Source: Eustoma russellianum | Taxonomy: Eukaryota > Streptophyta > Magnoliopsida > Gentianales > Gentianaceae | NCBI GenBank assembly: GCA_036186865.1 | Contig: AP025053.1 | Span: forward strand, 7,462,846-7,526,845 | DNA length: 64,000 nucleotides | Direction of reading: 5' to 3' | In this document: in pieces, positions 22,690 to 35,056 of the stretch | How the letters are laid out: every line of letters starts with the position of its first letter | How positions within the stretch are numbered: position 1 is the stretch's first letter | Program-made: the position numbers and the translations under genes | The notes under the pieces: model-generated | The model's input: only the letters and a program-made list of their open reading frames with translations | Told to the model about the DNA's origin: nothing | Database searches by the model: none

Positions 22690-24206
22690 CATTCATGCAA
22701 CTTTAGAAACATGAACTCAATTCATTCATGCAACTTTAGTATGAAAAATGATAGCATATCTTCTGGTTGGTTAGAAAAAATGTATATGGAAGATTTCGCT
22801 GCCGGCCCAAAACAAAGTTTGGAAAGTTTTAGAAAGAGAGTGATAAATGAGATGAAATGTCATGTGAGTAAACCTCAAGCATTCAAGGCAAAGCGAAAGG
22901 CTATGCAACTTGTTAAGGGAAAAGAGGAAGATGAATACGATTTTATACAGAATTACATTGGCGAAATGAAAAGGATTGATCCGGACAGCAGTATTACGGT
23001 GAAGACAGTGACCACTACAAATGAAGACGTGCAGTTGACGGAGGAACACATGATCCTTAGGTCAGCTAATATACCACTGATTATAGACCAACCGCGGTTT
23101 CAACGGATGTATTACTGTTTAAGTCCGATGAAGAAAGGGTTTGTGAATGGATGTAGAAAGATATTTGGCATTGATGGATGCCATGTGAAGTCTAAGTATG
23201 GTGGTATGTTACTCACAACTGTTGGTTTAGATCCGAACAATTGTTTGTTTCCCATTTACCCATGCAGCCGTTGAGGATGAGGCAAAGGATTCATGGGAGT
23301 GGTTTCTTGGTAAACTGAAAGAGGACTTATGTATACTGATGGATTACGAGTGGACGATCATTTCCGACAAACAAAAAGGGCTTATTCAGGCATGCGAGGA
23401 AGTGTTTCCATCAGCACAACATCGATTTTGTGTTAGACATTTGCACGCCAATTTGGGTTTTGGATGGATACAGCAACATCTCACTCAAATGAGCCTTGTA
23501 TGAGGCTGCAATGGCAACCACAGTTGCCGAATTTAGGTATGCTATGAAGAAAATTGAGCAGCTTGATAAGAACGTGGCAACGTGGCTGGAGAACAAACTC
23601 CCTTATCAGTGGAGCAAATCTCATTTTAGCTCAATGTCTAAGTGTGACACAATTCTCAATAACTTATGCGAGAGCTACAATGCTGTACTTTTTGAGGCTA
23701 GGGAGTTGTCAATTCTATCAATGTTTGAATAGATCCGACAGTATCATATGACCAAGTTTCAGGAAAATAGGGAAAGGGCGATTAACAATTGGGAAGGAAT
23801 GAAGCTATGCCCGAGGATAATGAGAAGGCTCACCAAGGCGATGGAGGCCTCCACAGAGTGTATACCTTACAAGACTGACGTGAAGAAAGTCCAATTTGAG
23901 CAATTTGATGGGAAGAAGTTTGTTGTTGACCTAAGAGAACACACATGTTCATGCAGGAAATGGGATTTGACTGGCATTCCATGCTCCTATGCATGCGCTG
24001 CTATTTCATTTGATCAGGAGGATGCATTTGATTATGTGGATCGGTGCTACTATGTAAGCACGTATAAGAAAGTCTATGAGCTTGCAATAGCTCCATGTGT
24101 GGGACTCACCCAGTTACCTGATTGTGGACGTGAGCCGATTGTGCCACCAATCGTCCGAAGGAAACCTGGCAGACCTAAGACACTGAGGAAAAAGGTCTGC
24201 CAGTGA
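22690..24206 (+). pseudogene. MuDR/MULE transposase, truncated and frameshifted
   Basis: The N-terminal DNA-binding region is cut at about 22690. What follows is CNFSMKNDSISSGWLEKMY and KPQAFKAKRKAMQLVKG, as in MULE transposases. The DDE domain starts FVNGCRKIFGIDGCHVKSKY (first Asp), then after a frameshift at ~23270 EWTIISDKQKGL (second Asp) and FCVRHLHAN. The third acidic residue is near ALYEAAMATT (23490), again around a frame change. NLCESYN and the SWIM zinc finger CSCRKWDLTGIPCSYACAAI (23950-24005) complete it. The C-terminus has an AT-hook-like RRKPGRPKT. At least two frameshifts and a stop (23730) inactivate it. Confidence 0.9.
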
Positions 24207-26000
24207 GCCATAGTTGATGACATTGCAAAAGGAGAGGAGGGCGAGAGTGCAAAATATGAGCAAGCACGGTTAGCTGCACATTTGCAGATTATGCCAGAAG
24301 GAGGGTCACAACATGAGGACATGTTCGAGTAGATTAGGTTCACCGTCAAATGTTGATATAAGTCATAGGAAAGCTACACAAGCAAAGGTAACAATTGTCT
24401 TCTGTTAACCGTTAATTGTCATTCATTTATGTCATTATTTGTAATGTGTTTATTGGGTTGAATAATTCAGAGAATGCGTAAAAGGCCAGTTGTGCGTGAA
24501 AGCGGAGAAGACATGCCCCCACAGAAGGATATTCAAGCAGCTTGTAATGCACCAAGTCAGTTGGATGCTACCACTGATCATGCTGCAAAGAGGCCGAAAA
24601 AACTTGTAAAGGCCATGTTAATTTAGTTTTTTTGAGTTAATTTCATATAACTTGACAGCAACATTCTTTTATTTCAGAATGTCCATAAACAAGGAAGAAA
24701 TGTGAAAGAAGTACACCACCCGTTGCTGATACAACATCTGCATTGCCGACAGATGTGGAGAGGAGTGTTTGGGTATGGAAGAACCAAGTAGCTCTAATGA
24801 TGTCAGAAAAACACAAAGGAAATCAAGCAAGATTTCAAATGTCTTCAACAAGCGCCTTACTAGAGTATCTTTCAAGGTGAGACGATTAATGAGTGATTAT
24901 TGAACCAACAAACATTCAATTCTATTCATGACTTGTTGTGTATTTGACAGTATCCATGGAGGAAGCCTATCACCAGAGTTATTACTATTGATGATGAGGT
25001 TGGTGGCGTGTCAAGTGCACCTACGCAACCGTTAAGGAGCAAAGCAAGTGTACATTGATACTGTCATTAATTTTTCCCTTTTATTGTGCAGCTTATTGTA
25101 AACTGACATATTGTGTTCACATGTGTTTTAAGGATTCTGACAAGGATCAGGTGAAAAAAGTCCCGCTTGCTACGAGTTCTAGTGCACCTACATAAACAAA
25201 TATTGCTGATAAGCTGCCAAAGCAGTGGCCTTACTATAGGACATCTTCCCACACTGGTGAACTCATACAAAACTATTTCATACGTAATGGCCAAGTATTT
25301 TTACCCCAGGCCACACTTAGTGAGGTTGCACAAACCAAGAGGATGAAGACGGAAAAGCCTGAAGCTGATTCTACTAGTTGAATTTGATGTTTGTGTACAT
25401 TAATTTCAGAGTATATACCTTATTGTTTATGGCTGATTTAACTGACTTGGAAGTGGTATTTTGGATAGTTGTGTTCTGCATGTGAAGTGGGTTTGCAGTT
25501 GTTTGTGGTGATCTTTATTTGAAAATAGGAGATTACATGAAGTTTGTATCACAGAGTTCAAACTTTGGATTATCAAGATGGCAAGATCTTGTTTTGGGTT
25601 TAATCTGTGCTCTTCATTCATGAACTACTGTGGTTGGATGATATTGTGCTTTCCATTTACTCCCTCTATCGCATAGTAACCGTCCGCTTCATCCATGAAG
25701 AAATGGATATGGACACAAATTAAACATCTTACATTGCATACAAAATATACACCAGAACACTATTTAATTGCTAACAAAACCATTTGCATTACTCCAACAC
25801 AACCAACCTCAACACACATTACATAAATCCCAATCCTAGCATGGAACTTCTTACAAATTTCAGCAACATCTTACAAATTTCAGCAACTTCCGAAAAATCC
25901 GAAACACATTAAAGTCTAAATACAACCTCAACCCATGACATCAATACCATACGATCCAACAACAACCCATTACATAATTACCACACCTGACAACATGACA
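24207..26000 (+). mobile_element. Downstream part of the MULE, non-coding or decayed
   Basis: 24470-25380 contains short frames separated by intron-like gaps (for example MRKRPVVRESGEDMPP at 24476), possibly C-terminal exons of the same transposase gene; I cannot prove the splicing. 25665-25700 includes 'tactccctctatcgcatag', reminiscent of a Stowaway terminus but without a partner end. The rest is AC-rich without genes. Confidence 0.4.
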
Positions 26001-26011
26001 CATTCTTGCAA

Positions 26012-26473
26012 CTATGCTACTGTCATTCTTGCAAATACAATACCAAATAAAACCCAAGACAACACTAACATCCACAGCAACACCATCCCTTTCCATTTCA
26101 ATTTTCGTATTTCGTACTGATGTCCATTGCACAATTTAATCCACTCCTCATATCTGTTGCACCGTTTCAGCAATCCCGGGATTACTTCCTTTGATCTTTG
26201 ACAAATAGGTGGATCAACCCATTCAAATTACCCACAGCCTCCATCAACGTCCTATAAACACAACATTGTTATTTACACACACAATTCATCATCCTTCGGC
26301 CAAAAAAAGGAACATAAGCATGATTAAATACATACCCGAGGATGTGAACATGAGAGAAACCTTCTTCCTGGATTGTCTTTGGTCCAAGACGGTTGGGTAT
26401 GCATTGTCAACCCACAATGGCACCTTGATTGACCAATATCCAGCCGCCTATAGCTTGACCCCACCGAAGACAT
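26012..26473 (-). pseudogene. GRF zinc-finger protein gene, one premature stop
   Basis: Minus strand, two exons. Exon 1 (26473-26336) starts MSSVGSSYRRLDIGQSRC and gives CHCGLTMHTQPSWTKDNPGRRF ending SCSHPR, followed by a GTATGT donor. Exon 2 (26251-26012), after a TATAG acceptor, continues in phase with DVDGGCG-stop-FEWVDPPICQRS. It goes on through GLLKRCNRYEEW and ends in one hydrophobic segment (MVLLWMLVLSWVLFGIVFA). The spacing C-x-C ... C ... C-G-x-F-x-W-x-D is the zf-GRF motif, known in many small plant proteins, often near MULEs. The aromatic codon after CG has become TAA (26228-26230). This is the only defect I find. Function unknown. Confidence 0.8.
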
Positions 26474-26559
26474 TCTCCTTCTCTTCTTTTTCAATTGCAG
26501 AGACTTGTAGAAGAATTGGAGGGATAAAGAATTGGGTCTAGGTTTATTTTGGAGGGAGA

Positions 26560-26802
26560 AATCGGTTGGGATAATGGAGGGAAGTTGGATTTAACAATGG
26601 TTGGGAAACGTTTGGCGTCAAGTGGGGGAAAAGTGAAAAATAAAAGGAATTTTGATAAAAAAACCGCCTACAGTAAGTCAATTTCCAGTTGCCGGATGCC
26701 AGGTGTACATTTTACCAATAAGTATGGCTGCTAAGTGAATTAGATGAAAGTATGGATGCCACTTAAAACTTTGTGGAAAAGTATGAATACCATGTGCAAT
26801 TA
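26560..26802 (-). mobile_element. Probable right terminal region of the MULE
   Basis: Read from the outside (minus strand) it starts GGTTAATTGCACATGGTATTC and continues 'catacttttccac...catactttcatc...', the style of long MULE terminal repeats. It abuts the RNase H of copia E at about 26803. The matching left terminal repeat is not found, in keeping with truncation of the transposase end at 22690. Confidence 0.5.
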
Positions 26803-29184
26803 ACCTATAAAATACCAATCCACATCAGCATGCTTTGACTTATCATGCTTAACTGAATTATCTCCCATGCTTAAAGCAGAGTCACCATCATAAAACAACT
26901 TGATGGGTGGTAGCGTTTTAAAACCAAGGTCTTCCAATATTCTTCTAATCCAGATGCCTTCGCATATTCCCAATGCAAGAGCTTTGAGTTCTGTCACTGA
27001 TCCTCGATACAAATGGTTGCTTTTTTCTTCTCCAAGTGACTAGGTTACCCTATAAATAAGTTCCATATCTAGTTGTTGATCTCTTATCAATCTTGGATAC
27101 AGTCCAATCTGCATATGTGAATACTATAATGCACCTGTCTATATACCATTTAAAACATAAACCTTGTTCGAGTGCATTCTTGAGATAACTGAGGATTCTC
27201 AAAGCGACTTCTAGATGTTCATTAGTAGGATCATGTATAAACTGAGATACAAAACTCACAATATAATAAATATCAGGCCTAGTGCGTGATAAATAAATTA
27301 ATTTACCGATTAGTCTTTGAAAACTGAGTTTATCAGTAGGTGTAGTATCTCATTGTTTTCTTGGCTTATGTCTAGGTTCTACAGGTGTGTTTGCTGGTTT
27401 TCATCCTAATATCCCAGTTTCACTTAATAGATTCAATATGTATTTTCTTTGTGATATATGTATTCATTTTCTATTTCTGACCACTTTCATTCCTAGGAAA
27501 TATCTTAACCTTCCTAGATCTTTTATCTCAAATTATTTTGACAATTTAATGTTAGTATTCTTAGCCTCTAGGTTATCATTTCCCATTATTATTATATCAT
27601 CTCATATACTATCAGAATAGTAATCTCCCCCTTAGGCGTTGTCTTAGTAAAGAGTGCATGATCACTATGACTTTAAATAATTTTAAGAATTTTAACAGTC
27701 TTAATGAATGTTTTAAACCATGCTCTTAGCGATTCTTTAGTTCGTATAATGATTTCTTTACCTACAAACTTTATCATGATTAGTTATATCGCTGAATCCT
27801 GGAGATATACACTTACATACTTCTTCTAGTAAATCTCCATTTAGAAATGCATTTTTAACATTTAAATGGCATAATTCTCAATCAAGATTAACTGATATGG
27901 AAAAATAATCCTAATGGTGTTAAGTTTGGCAACTTGAGCAAAGGATTCTAAATAATCAATACCATAAGTTTAAGTAAAGCCCTTCGATACTAATCTAGCT
28001 ACGTGTCTATTAACAGTACCATCGTTGTTATATTTAACTATAACAATTCATCTACATCCAACAGGTTTTATAGTCACAGACATAGGTCCTACATCCCAAG
28101 TTTGATCTTTTTCTAAGGCATTCGCACAATCTATTAGGCCATAACAATATATTAGTTATACAAGATATTTTAGGGGTTTTCTCAGTATTAATCTCTTCAG
28201 TTAGATTTTCTTCATCATCCATACGCTCTTTGTCTCACAAAAGCATTTTTTTCAGGCTCTAGTAAGAACAAGCCCGCTATATTCTTACCGTTGTCAATCA
28301 TCCTCTTCATTATGTTTTTCCTGAAAACAACATTCAGAGGATGAGAAACAATCTATGCAATTATTGTCCATAGTTAGTATACCCACTAATAATAGTTGAA
28401 GCTTAAACTAGGAACATGCAAGACATATTTAAATAACATTTGATCATTTATTCTGGAAGAGCCTACTCCAAGAACTTCTAAAGAAGTACCATTTGCTATC
28501 TTTACCCTTTTTGGAATTAAAAAAGTAGAATAGGAGATTAGAAGGTTACCATTACTCATCATGTGACTAGTAGATCCTGAGTCCACATGCGAAAAATTAT
28601 TTGTATGTTGTTGAACAAGACCTGCCATTGTAGCTTGAACAGATTCAATTCGGCTCTGTTGCTTGCTTAACAATTGGATCAGTGTAGTAATATGATCTTT
28701 TCTATAAATGTTATTAGGTTTTGATGTCTGAGCTTCATCGAGCTGAGCTGATTTGCCAACCAGATGTACATCACTTTGTCCAGCAGAAAAAGGTTTTGAA
28801 TGTGGTTATCAAGGGCCATTGTTCGGCTTGAATAAGTGATACAAGACCAGTGATGTGTTTCAAAAACATCTATTTGTTGCCACTCCTTAGTCAAAAAAGT
28901 ATAGTGCTTATGCACAACAAGATTACCTTGTTTAAGCTCATGAAGACGAGCTTCAATTTCATACAGCTCAGATATGTTATCTTGTTTCGAATACATCTCT
29001 TTTACTGTATCTCAAATTTCTGCTGTGGTATTATACATCATGAAATCATCTAAGACATTGGGTAGCATCGAACTTATAAGCCATGATGTTTTCATGCTAT
29101 TCTCAGACTTCCATAATCTGTAATTTGCATCAGTTTTTGATGGAACAGTAATTGTCCATATAATTAATCTTCCTTGTCTTTACC
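26803..29184 (-). pseudogene. pol: copia E: gag to RNase H, integrase missing
   Basis: Read on the minus strand from 29184: gag (TVKEMYSKQDNISELYEIEA, 29000-28680), protease (HVDSGSTSHMMSNG, near 28590, then VLHVPSLSFN), and a short GAG-pre-integrase remnant (NGKNIAGLFLLEP, 28290). Next comes reverse transcriptase (NDGTVNRHVARLVSKGFTQ-like, 28040; LNVKNAFLNGDLLEE, 27860), then RNase H (27259-26803: SQFIHDPTNEHLEVALRILS, TADW-like, ELKALALGICEGIWIRRI). Between ~28280 and ~28200 the sequence jumps from pre-integrase to the reverse-transcriptase leader, so the integrase is deleted. It has many stops. The gag 5' part lies at 37802, beyond element F. Confidence 0.85.
29180..29184 (+). repeat. Left target duplication of element F (TTACC)
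   Basis: TTACC occurs immediately before the 5' LTR and again at 37797-37801 immediately after the 3' LTR. Joining the two flanks restores the gag reading of copia E. Confidence 0.93.
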
Positions 29185-30042
29185 TGTTATGCCCCGCACC
29201 CTCCGTAGGATAATTACAGGATAAAACGAAAATTAAACGTGATTAAGAACAATTAATAGGAATAAGTTAAGAATTGAATACTGGATTTATTAAAATTTAT
29301 TAAGGGAATAAATGATAGAATTAAGTAGTATTTAATTTAGAATTGAATATTAGAATTTTATTATTTAAAATAAGTAAGATAATAGGATAATTTAGAAACA
29401 ACAAATTTCACCCTTTCCCATATTTAAACTGACAGAACGTCAGTTTCTCTAACCATTCAGAGAAACCGACGTCTCCTCCCCCCATAGGCGGTTTTGCTCT
29501 CCTTTGCAACCCTAGGGAAGAAATCTTCAAGATTTTCAATCCGTTCTTCGTCCGTTCTTCAATCCGTCTTCGAGTAATCACAGGCAAGTAATCTACTTAT
29601 AAGTTCCTACATTTTGCGAAAGAGAAAAGGCCTATTTTCGATATCTAAATGGATCACCATGCAGTAGTTTCTTTCCGTGAATCTAGATGTGATTTATGTG
29701 TTTTGATTTTGACGTTTTGGCCATTATATGTTGAAGATCGTTTTGTTGTTGTTGATTTCGTGAAATCGTGCAAATCCCTACATTTTGAATCCCTTCTTTT
29801 TGTGATTTCATTGTTGTGGGTTTGAGGGTGAAAAGTGAGGTCTTTGGATTGATAAGGTTGGAATAATTGAATTCTAGGCTTGAATCTTTGTTTGGTATGT
29901 GTATAGCGCTCATTTGGTAGTTTAAGCATGAGATTATAGCAGGGATTAGGCCTGGAATGCTTGGTATGAAGTTTGGGATTGATTAGGATTTACGTTCTGT
30001 AGTTTCTGCAGAAATCGCAGAATTTCTTTTCTGGAATCGTAG

Positions 30043-30360
30043 ACATCGATCGATTGATATGAGGGGATGAAGTACTTCGATCGATCGATGTGAGGGTATG
30101 ATGTTAGACAGTAAGTATTCTGATGGACATCGATCGATCGATGTGAGGGGATGAAGTACTTCGATCGATCGATGTGAGGGTATGATGTTAGACAGTAAGT
30201 ATTCTGATGGACATCGATCGATCGATGTGAGGGGATGAAGTACTTCGATCGATCGATGTGAGGGTATGATGTTAGACAGTAAGTATTCTGATGAACATCG
30301 ATCGATCGATGTGAGGGGATGAAGTACTTCGATCGATCGATGTGAGGGTATGATGTCCTT
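30043..30360 (+). repeat. 84-bp tandem array with ATCGATCGAT palindromes (4 units)
   Basis: Units start at 30043, 30127, 30211 and 30295. Each unit holds two palindromic sites, 'acatcgatcgatcgatgt' followed after ~17 bp by 'cttcgatcgatcgatgt', separated by gaggggatgaagta, then 'gttagacagtaagtattctg'. Confidence 0.95.
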
Positions 30361-30814
30361 CAGTTTTGTGGGAAAATAAGGGAAGAAGAAGGGAAGCTAG
30401 GGGACCCTTTGGGTGACCTTAGGGACTTCTTAGGACCTGATTGAGGTTAGTCTAAGTCTTGGGAACATAACTTAAGATGGTGAATCAAACATGGAGAATT
30501 CGTAGGGTATTCGAATCGAACTTCAACATGAATGACCTAAGGGGTTAAGAATGAACGTATGTGGCCTTACATGGTTCAAAAGAGGAATGTGAGGGTTCTT
30601 ACATTAGTCTTGAGTCCTAGAATCCATGATTAGGTGATGTAGACCTGCCGTGAAGAATAAGCTCGAATGAGTGAGTAAGATGGACCTCGTGTGATTGATT
30701 GATGTGTGAACGTGATTTGAAGTATGTGATTAAAGAATGTGATTGATATGAGGAGTCCTGCATCATGGCACTTGCATTTGCATACTGTTTTGAAAAGAAC
30801 TGTGCTTCGGCACA

Positions 30815-31010
30815 GGGTATAAAGTTTGCGAAACTGGCTGTAATGGGATGGAAATATAAGCCGTGGAGCATTACAGGGTATAAAGTTGGCTGTAATGTGA
30901 CACGGGATGGAAATATAAGCCATGGAGCGTTACAGGGTATAAAGTTAAGCTGTGGTGTGTCATGGGATGGAAATATAAGCCATGATCCACCACAGGATAT
31001 AAAGTTATGT
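30815..31010 (+). repeat. ~60-bp tandem repeat in the 5' LTR of F
   Basis: GGGTATAAAGT-type units start at 30815, 30876, 30935 and 30995, each with 'gggatggaaatataagcc'. The 3' LTR has five such starts (36857, 36924, 36983, 37042, 37102). Confidence 0.92.
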
Positions 31011-31347
31011 GACCGGACATTGTGACATGCATTGCACTGTTTTGAAACGAAGTTGCATACGCATTTGTGACTGTGTAGTGTAGTGTATATTTTGTCATGC
31101 ATCATGCGAGTCGTCACGTTATGATTGGTTTGTAACTGGATTGTTATTGAATTGCTAAGTGCGTATGAATTACGGTTCTTGTTCTGTTTCGCTACTAGTC
31201 TATATCTTTGAAGTTATACAAGACATGTGCCCTATCAATCCCTTGAATTATATATTACTCATGTCTTGCCATGTGTTGATCCCGTATGTCTTATAAGCGG
31301 ATTACTTGCTAGCGTTTTCCGCTAAGGGTACTACCTTTGTGACGCAG

Positions 31348-31412
31348 GTGAGCCTGAATATGATATGATCTTCATAGAGGATGACGGCGAGTGGGCGGAA
31401 TGGGATGCTTAG
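31348..31412 (+). other. Conserved acidic reading frame in the 5' LTR of F
   Basis: After an acceptor-like TTTGTGACGCAG, the frame from 31350 gives 20 residues beginning EPEYDMIFIEDD and ending EWDA, then TAG. The 3' LTR copy (37455-37519) is identical over this frame, and element C carries a diverged version. The peptide is unrecognised; it could be the last exon of a spliced transcript that starts elsewhere in the LTR or in a relative. Confidence 0.45.
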
Positions 31413-31691
31413 AGCATGATGGGAGTTGTTTTAGACTATTTCTTGTTATTTCAGTTTTCTTAGTTCATTTGAAGATTTAGATGGTTGCGTCCATAAACAA
31501 TTATTGATAGTCACTTTATCTTTCGGTTTACCGCTTGATGGTTAAGATTTATGTGATGCGTGTTTCCGCACTTATTTCTCTGACGTCATTGATGATGTGT
31601 ATTCGAGAGATGAAACGTCTTGTAGTCTTCTCAGTAAGCTACGACGGGTGCACCGGTTCGGATTCTGCTGTCCGGGTCGGGGCGCTACAGG

Positions 31692-31703
31692 TGGTATCAG
31701 AGC
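31692..31703 (+). other. Primer binding site of element F
   Basis: A perfect TGGTATCAGAGC, two bases after the LTR end. Confidence 0.93.
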
Positions 31704-31949
31704 CTAGGCTTCAGATCTGCCTCGGAGACCTAGGTTATGTCATGTAGAGTCGTAAGTTATGATTTTGACCCTAAGTTGATCTTTAGGTCTAAGTACATGA
31801 TCTTAGATATAAGTTTGATTGGGATGGGTATGTGCGAGTGCGATATATTTTAATCAATAAATGTTATTTTAAGTTAGTTTACGAGTTCCGTTCTGTACAA
31901 CGCATAAGGGCTTTCAGTATTATCTTTGGGATGACTGAATTCCAATAAG

Positions 31950-32230
31950 CGTGATCCGGCAGACAGTGCCTCCTCAAAAGGAATACCAAGGGAATGGTGG
32001 CAACGGAAATGAGAACCCACAGTCACCATAAATGGTAATGCCTCAAGCTCTAATGGACGCCATAATGGTGGTTGCACAAAGTGTTGCTCAGCAGCAGCAG
32101 CAACCCCCCTCATTTGCCACCGCCTCGGCATGGCATAAGGTATTACACTGGGGAGATGCAAAAGATGCATGTCCTAACCTTTGAGGGAACCACTCTGAGG
32201 ATGCGGCTCCATCGCACGCCGTGCTTCCCC
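31950..32230 (+). pseudogene. Ty3-type gag N-terminal remnant in F
   Basis: The frame gives RQTVPPQKEYQGNGGN, a stop, then MPQALMDAIMVVAQSVAQQQQQ. After a shift it gives MQKMHVLTFEGTT. A PQAL-DAI-glutamine-run followed by a FEGTT box is the usual start of plant Ty3/gypsy gag. Nothing beyond FEGTT is recognisable, so the rest of gag-pol has been lost. This ties the element to the Ty3 superfamily. Confidence 0.6.
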
Positions 32231-32239
32231 AGGCCCTGA

Positions 32240-35042
32240 TATTAAAAAATAACTTACGATTTTGCCTCTAAGTCACCATCTTAGACCTAAGTGATGATTT
32301 GAACATAAGGCGATGATCATGAACATAGGTATTGACCTCAGTTATAAGCGATGATTCTGAACATAAGTCACGATCTTAGATATAAGTAACGATCTTGATT
32401 ACGAGTTGACTTTAGACATAAGTACGGAATTAGTAATAGGTGTTGATTATGTATCAATTATGATTGGGAGATAAGACGCGATCTTAGAGGTAAGAATGAT
32501 GATGCTAAGAACGATTCTAGAAATAAGTTATGATCCTAAACTATAGAGGGCCAACGGTTTTGGAAACACGTATATCTAAGATATCTCATACAATTCTCCC
32601 TTATCTAAGGTTGATCACAACTCTCTAAGCCGTGATCTTAGTAACCCTAGTTGAACACTATATAATTGATTTGAATGAATTACGATGTTAATCAGAATAT
32701 CCTAGTACAAACATTAGGTCAATATTACTGAGTCAGGCAGTAACTCAGGCTGCCTTACCATGAATGCAACATAGTACTTGACACCATTAGGGTAAATTAG
32801 AGAAGGTCCATATTCTTACTTGGACGGTAACATCAGAGCAGGCTTAGGACTAATTTGGGACCATAACTACTAAGAAATGAGTTGTAATAGTAGAGTAAAT
32901 ACTAAGGGATGATTTATAGTGGGATGATAGAAACTAAATAACGATTAGCGTTATGATCAGTAGAGTTAGTGAAAGATATTGTCAACGGAGTTTATAGTTT
33001 ACAATTAAGATGCCAATTTTAGAATTACCAAAATAGGCCGATCATATTAGCCTTATTAGCGATATTGATTGGTTGCGACATACGAGAACCGACTATATTA
33101 TACACCTTGGAACGATAAAGTGTCACAAAATCTTTCGCTAAGTGATGAACCCCTAGAAACAATGAGTTACTTGGCTTGAGTCGGGTAGGCTTGAAATTGC
33201 AAGGGAGCAAGCATGAATAAGTAATAATTGCTTTTCGGGTGAGATTTAACTGAGTTAGAATTAGTGGTTAAAACAACCCAGTAAGAAATGTGATGGCTTA
33301 GGGTGACGCACGGAAGTACGGTGAATGAGAATACCTTAGGACGATTAATATTTAGTTTGCCATGCTAGGATTGGACAGTCTCAGCTAAAGATGTTAGCCT
33401 GAGTAGACGAACATTAGACCTATAAGTTACGGTACTTAGGTAGATTTATCCTTGACCGTAAGAGTGGATTATAGAAATTATACGAAGTATGGATAAATAT
33501 TTTTCAAGCGGTTAAATATTTATACATAAGCACGTACACCCAGATATGCCCTATATTTCAAAGATTTTTAAATTTTTTTAAAGTATTTTAACTAGTTTGC
33601 TTATTTATATAGTCTGCTAACTTAACAATGCGATATTTTCTTCCGTATTCGTATTCCAACCTGATGGAATTTCAACTACTATTGGCAAACTCTGAAAAAT
33701 AGATACATTTTAAAATGTTGATGATTTGAAGAGCAATATGTCTATATATTTCTTATATTATTTCACAAATTTTCGTTTGGCTATGTTTATTTTGTTAAAA
33801 TAATTTGAGTGGTTGACTATTGATATTGCAAGCATTTTATTTTTGGAAATATCAACCACTTGCCATGAAGTTACCTAATTTTTGCGAAACAAAAAGTAGT
33901 TTCAAAATGTACATTTTTTTTTAAGAGAGAGAAAGATATACCATTTCCAAATTGTTTTATAAAACTTTACGTCGTTGAGTTTCAAATGGTTTTAAGGCGG
34001 TCTTACCTGTAACACTTTTGTGAGTAGATTATACCCATATTTTTTTCCCTTGTTTGAGACACTCTTGCGAACAAGTTAGTCATTCTTTTTATAAGAGGTC
34101 ACGCGAAACACCACCTGCGAAAACGATTTTATAATACTTTAGCTCTCATGTTTACAAAAAAAAATAATAATTAGGGATACTGTATAAATAATTCAAGCTA
34201 TATTTTAAAGCCACTTAAGCTGTATGTTGTTTAAAGAGAAGCATGTCCATACATATATTTCGTATACTAGGCTTATGACGGTATCCCTGAGAAATTAAGA
34301 GCATGATCATAGAGCTAGTTGGTAAGTATATAAGAACTGCTTTTGAAGACTTAGTTGTGTTAAGAAGGGGTAACGGTTACCATATTGGCATACACAAAGG
34401 ATGATAGTATGGTCGAGTATCTAAGTGATAAATATATGTGATAAGTTTATGAATCTGGTATTGTAGTCTGCAGTAAGTTAGGTGATACACGTCAAGTGGT
34501 ATAAGTGGAAGTTTGTAAGCACTTATTATCGAGGACTAAGTAAGGATTGAATCTCATAAGGACTAGATCGCATTGAGAGATGTTAGTATTGACTAAATTA
34601 AATCATACTAGAGTACAACGTATTTCGAAAAATACATATGGCTTCAGGGATGAGTCTTGTGAGCAGGGCATAAGTTAAAGATTGTGCTACGCCTAAGAAC
34701 TGATTTTAGAGGGTTGTTCGTGATAGCCAAGATAAGCACGATATAGACCGACGATTAAGTTATGAAGCCAGTATAATGACGATACCCTTAAGGTTGATTC
34801 GAGAACTATACAAGAATAGGTTACGATCTATCAGACAGAGGACAATGGATTTAAAGAGTACATTGTGTGTATAAACACTAAATGATTTGAGGACTTAGTC
34901 CTGTATCGAGGAAGTGAAATGGGCACCATACCGGAATACGCAAGGGATACTAATTTCGGTCATGATCTAAGTAAATAATTTATGAGGGTCTATAATAAGT
35001 CATTGATTTCGTAACGCACAAGTTTTGAGGACGAAACTTTTT
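32240..35042 (+). mobile_element. Non-coding interior of element F
   Basis: There is no long frame on either strand. 32270-32560 is full of variants of 'cataagtgatgatctta', a weak internal repeat also seen at 1-163 in element C. 33500-34250 is AT-rich. I see no gene. Confidence 0.75.
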
Positions 35043-35056
35043 ATAAGGGGGTGGAA
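35043..35056 (+). other. Polypurine tract of element F
   Basis: ATAAGGGGGTGGAA lies directly before the 3' LTR. Confidence 0.85.

Larger units (their letters stand above)
29185..31689 (+). mobile_element. 5' LTR of element F
   Basis: TGTTATGCCCCG ... GGGGCGCTACA, 2505 bp. It contains four units of the 84-bp palindrome array (30043-30360), about three and a half units of a ~60-bp repeat (30815-31010), and the acidic reading frame at 31348-31412. Confidence 0.93.

Noticed and set aside
25665..25700. Stowaway-like terminus 'tactccctctatcgcatag'
   Set aside because: No matching inverted end or TA-flanked partner was found nearby.
29645..29826. Short plus-strand frame starting MDHHAVVSF near the LTR start of F
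   Set aside because: It ends differently in the two LTR copies because of small indels near 29815/35690, which is not what a constrained gene would show.
30617..31117. 166-codon minus-strand frame in LTR F
   Set aside because: It is a shadow of the ~60-bp tandem repeat, antisense to the element; no conserved motif.
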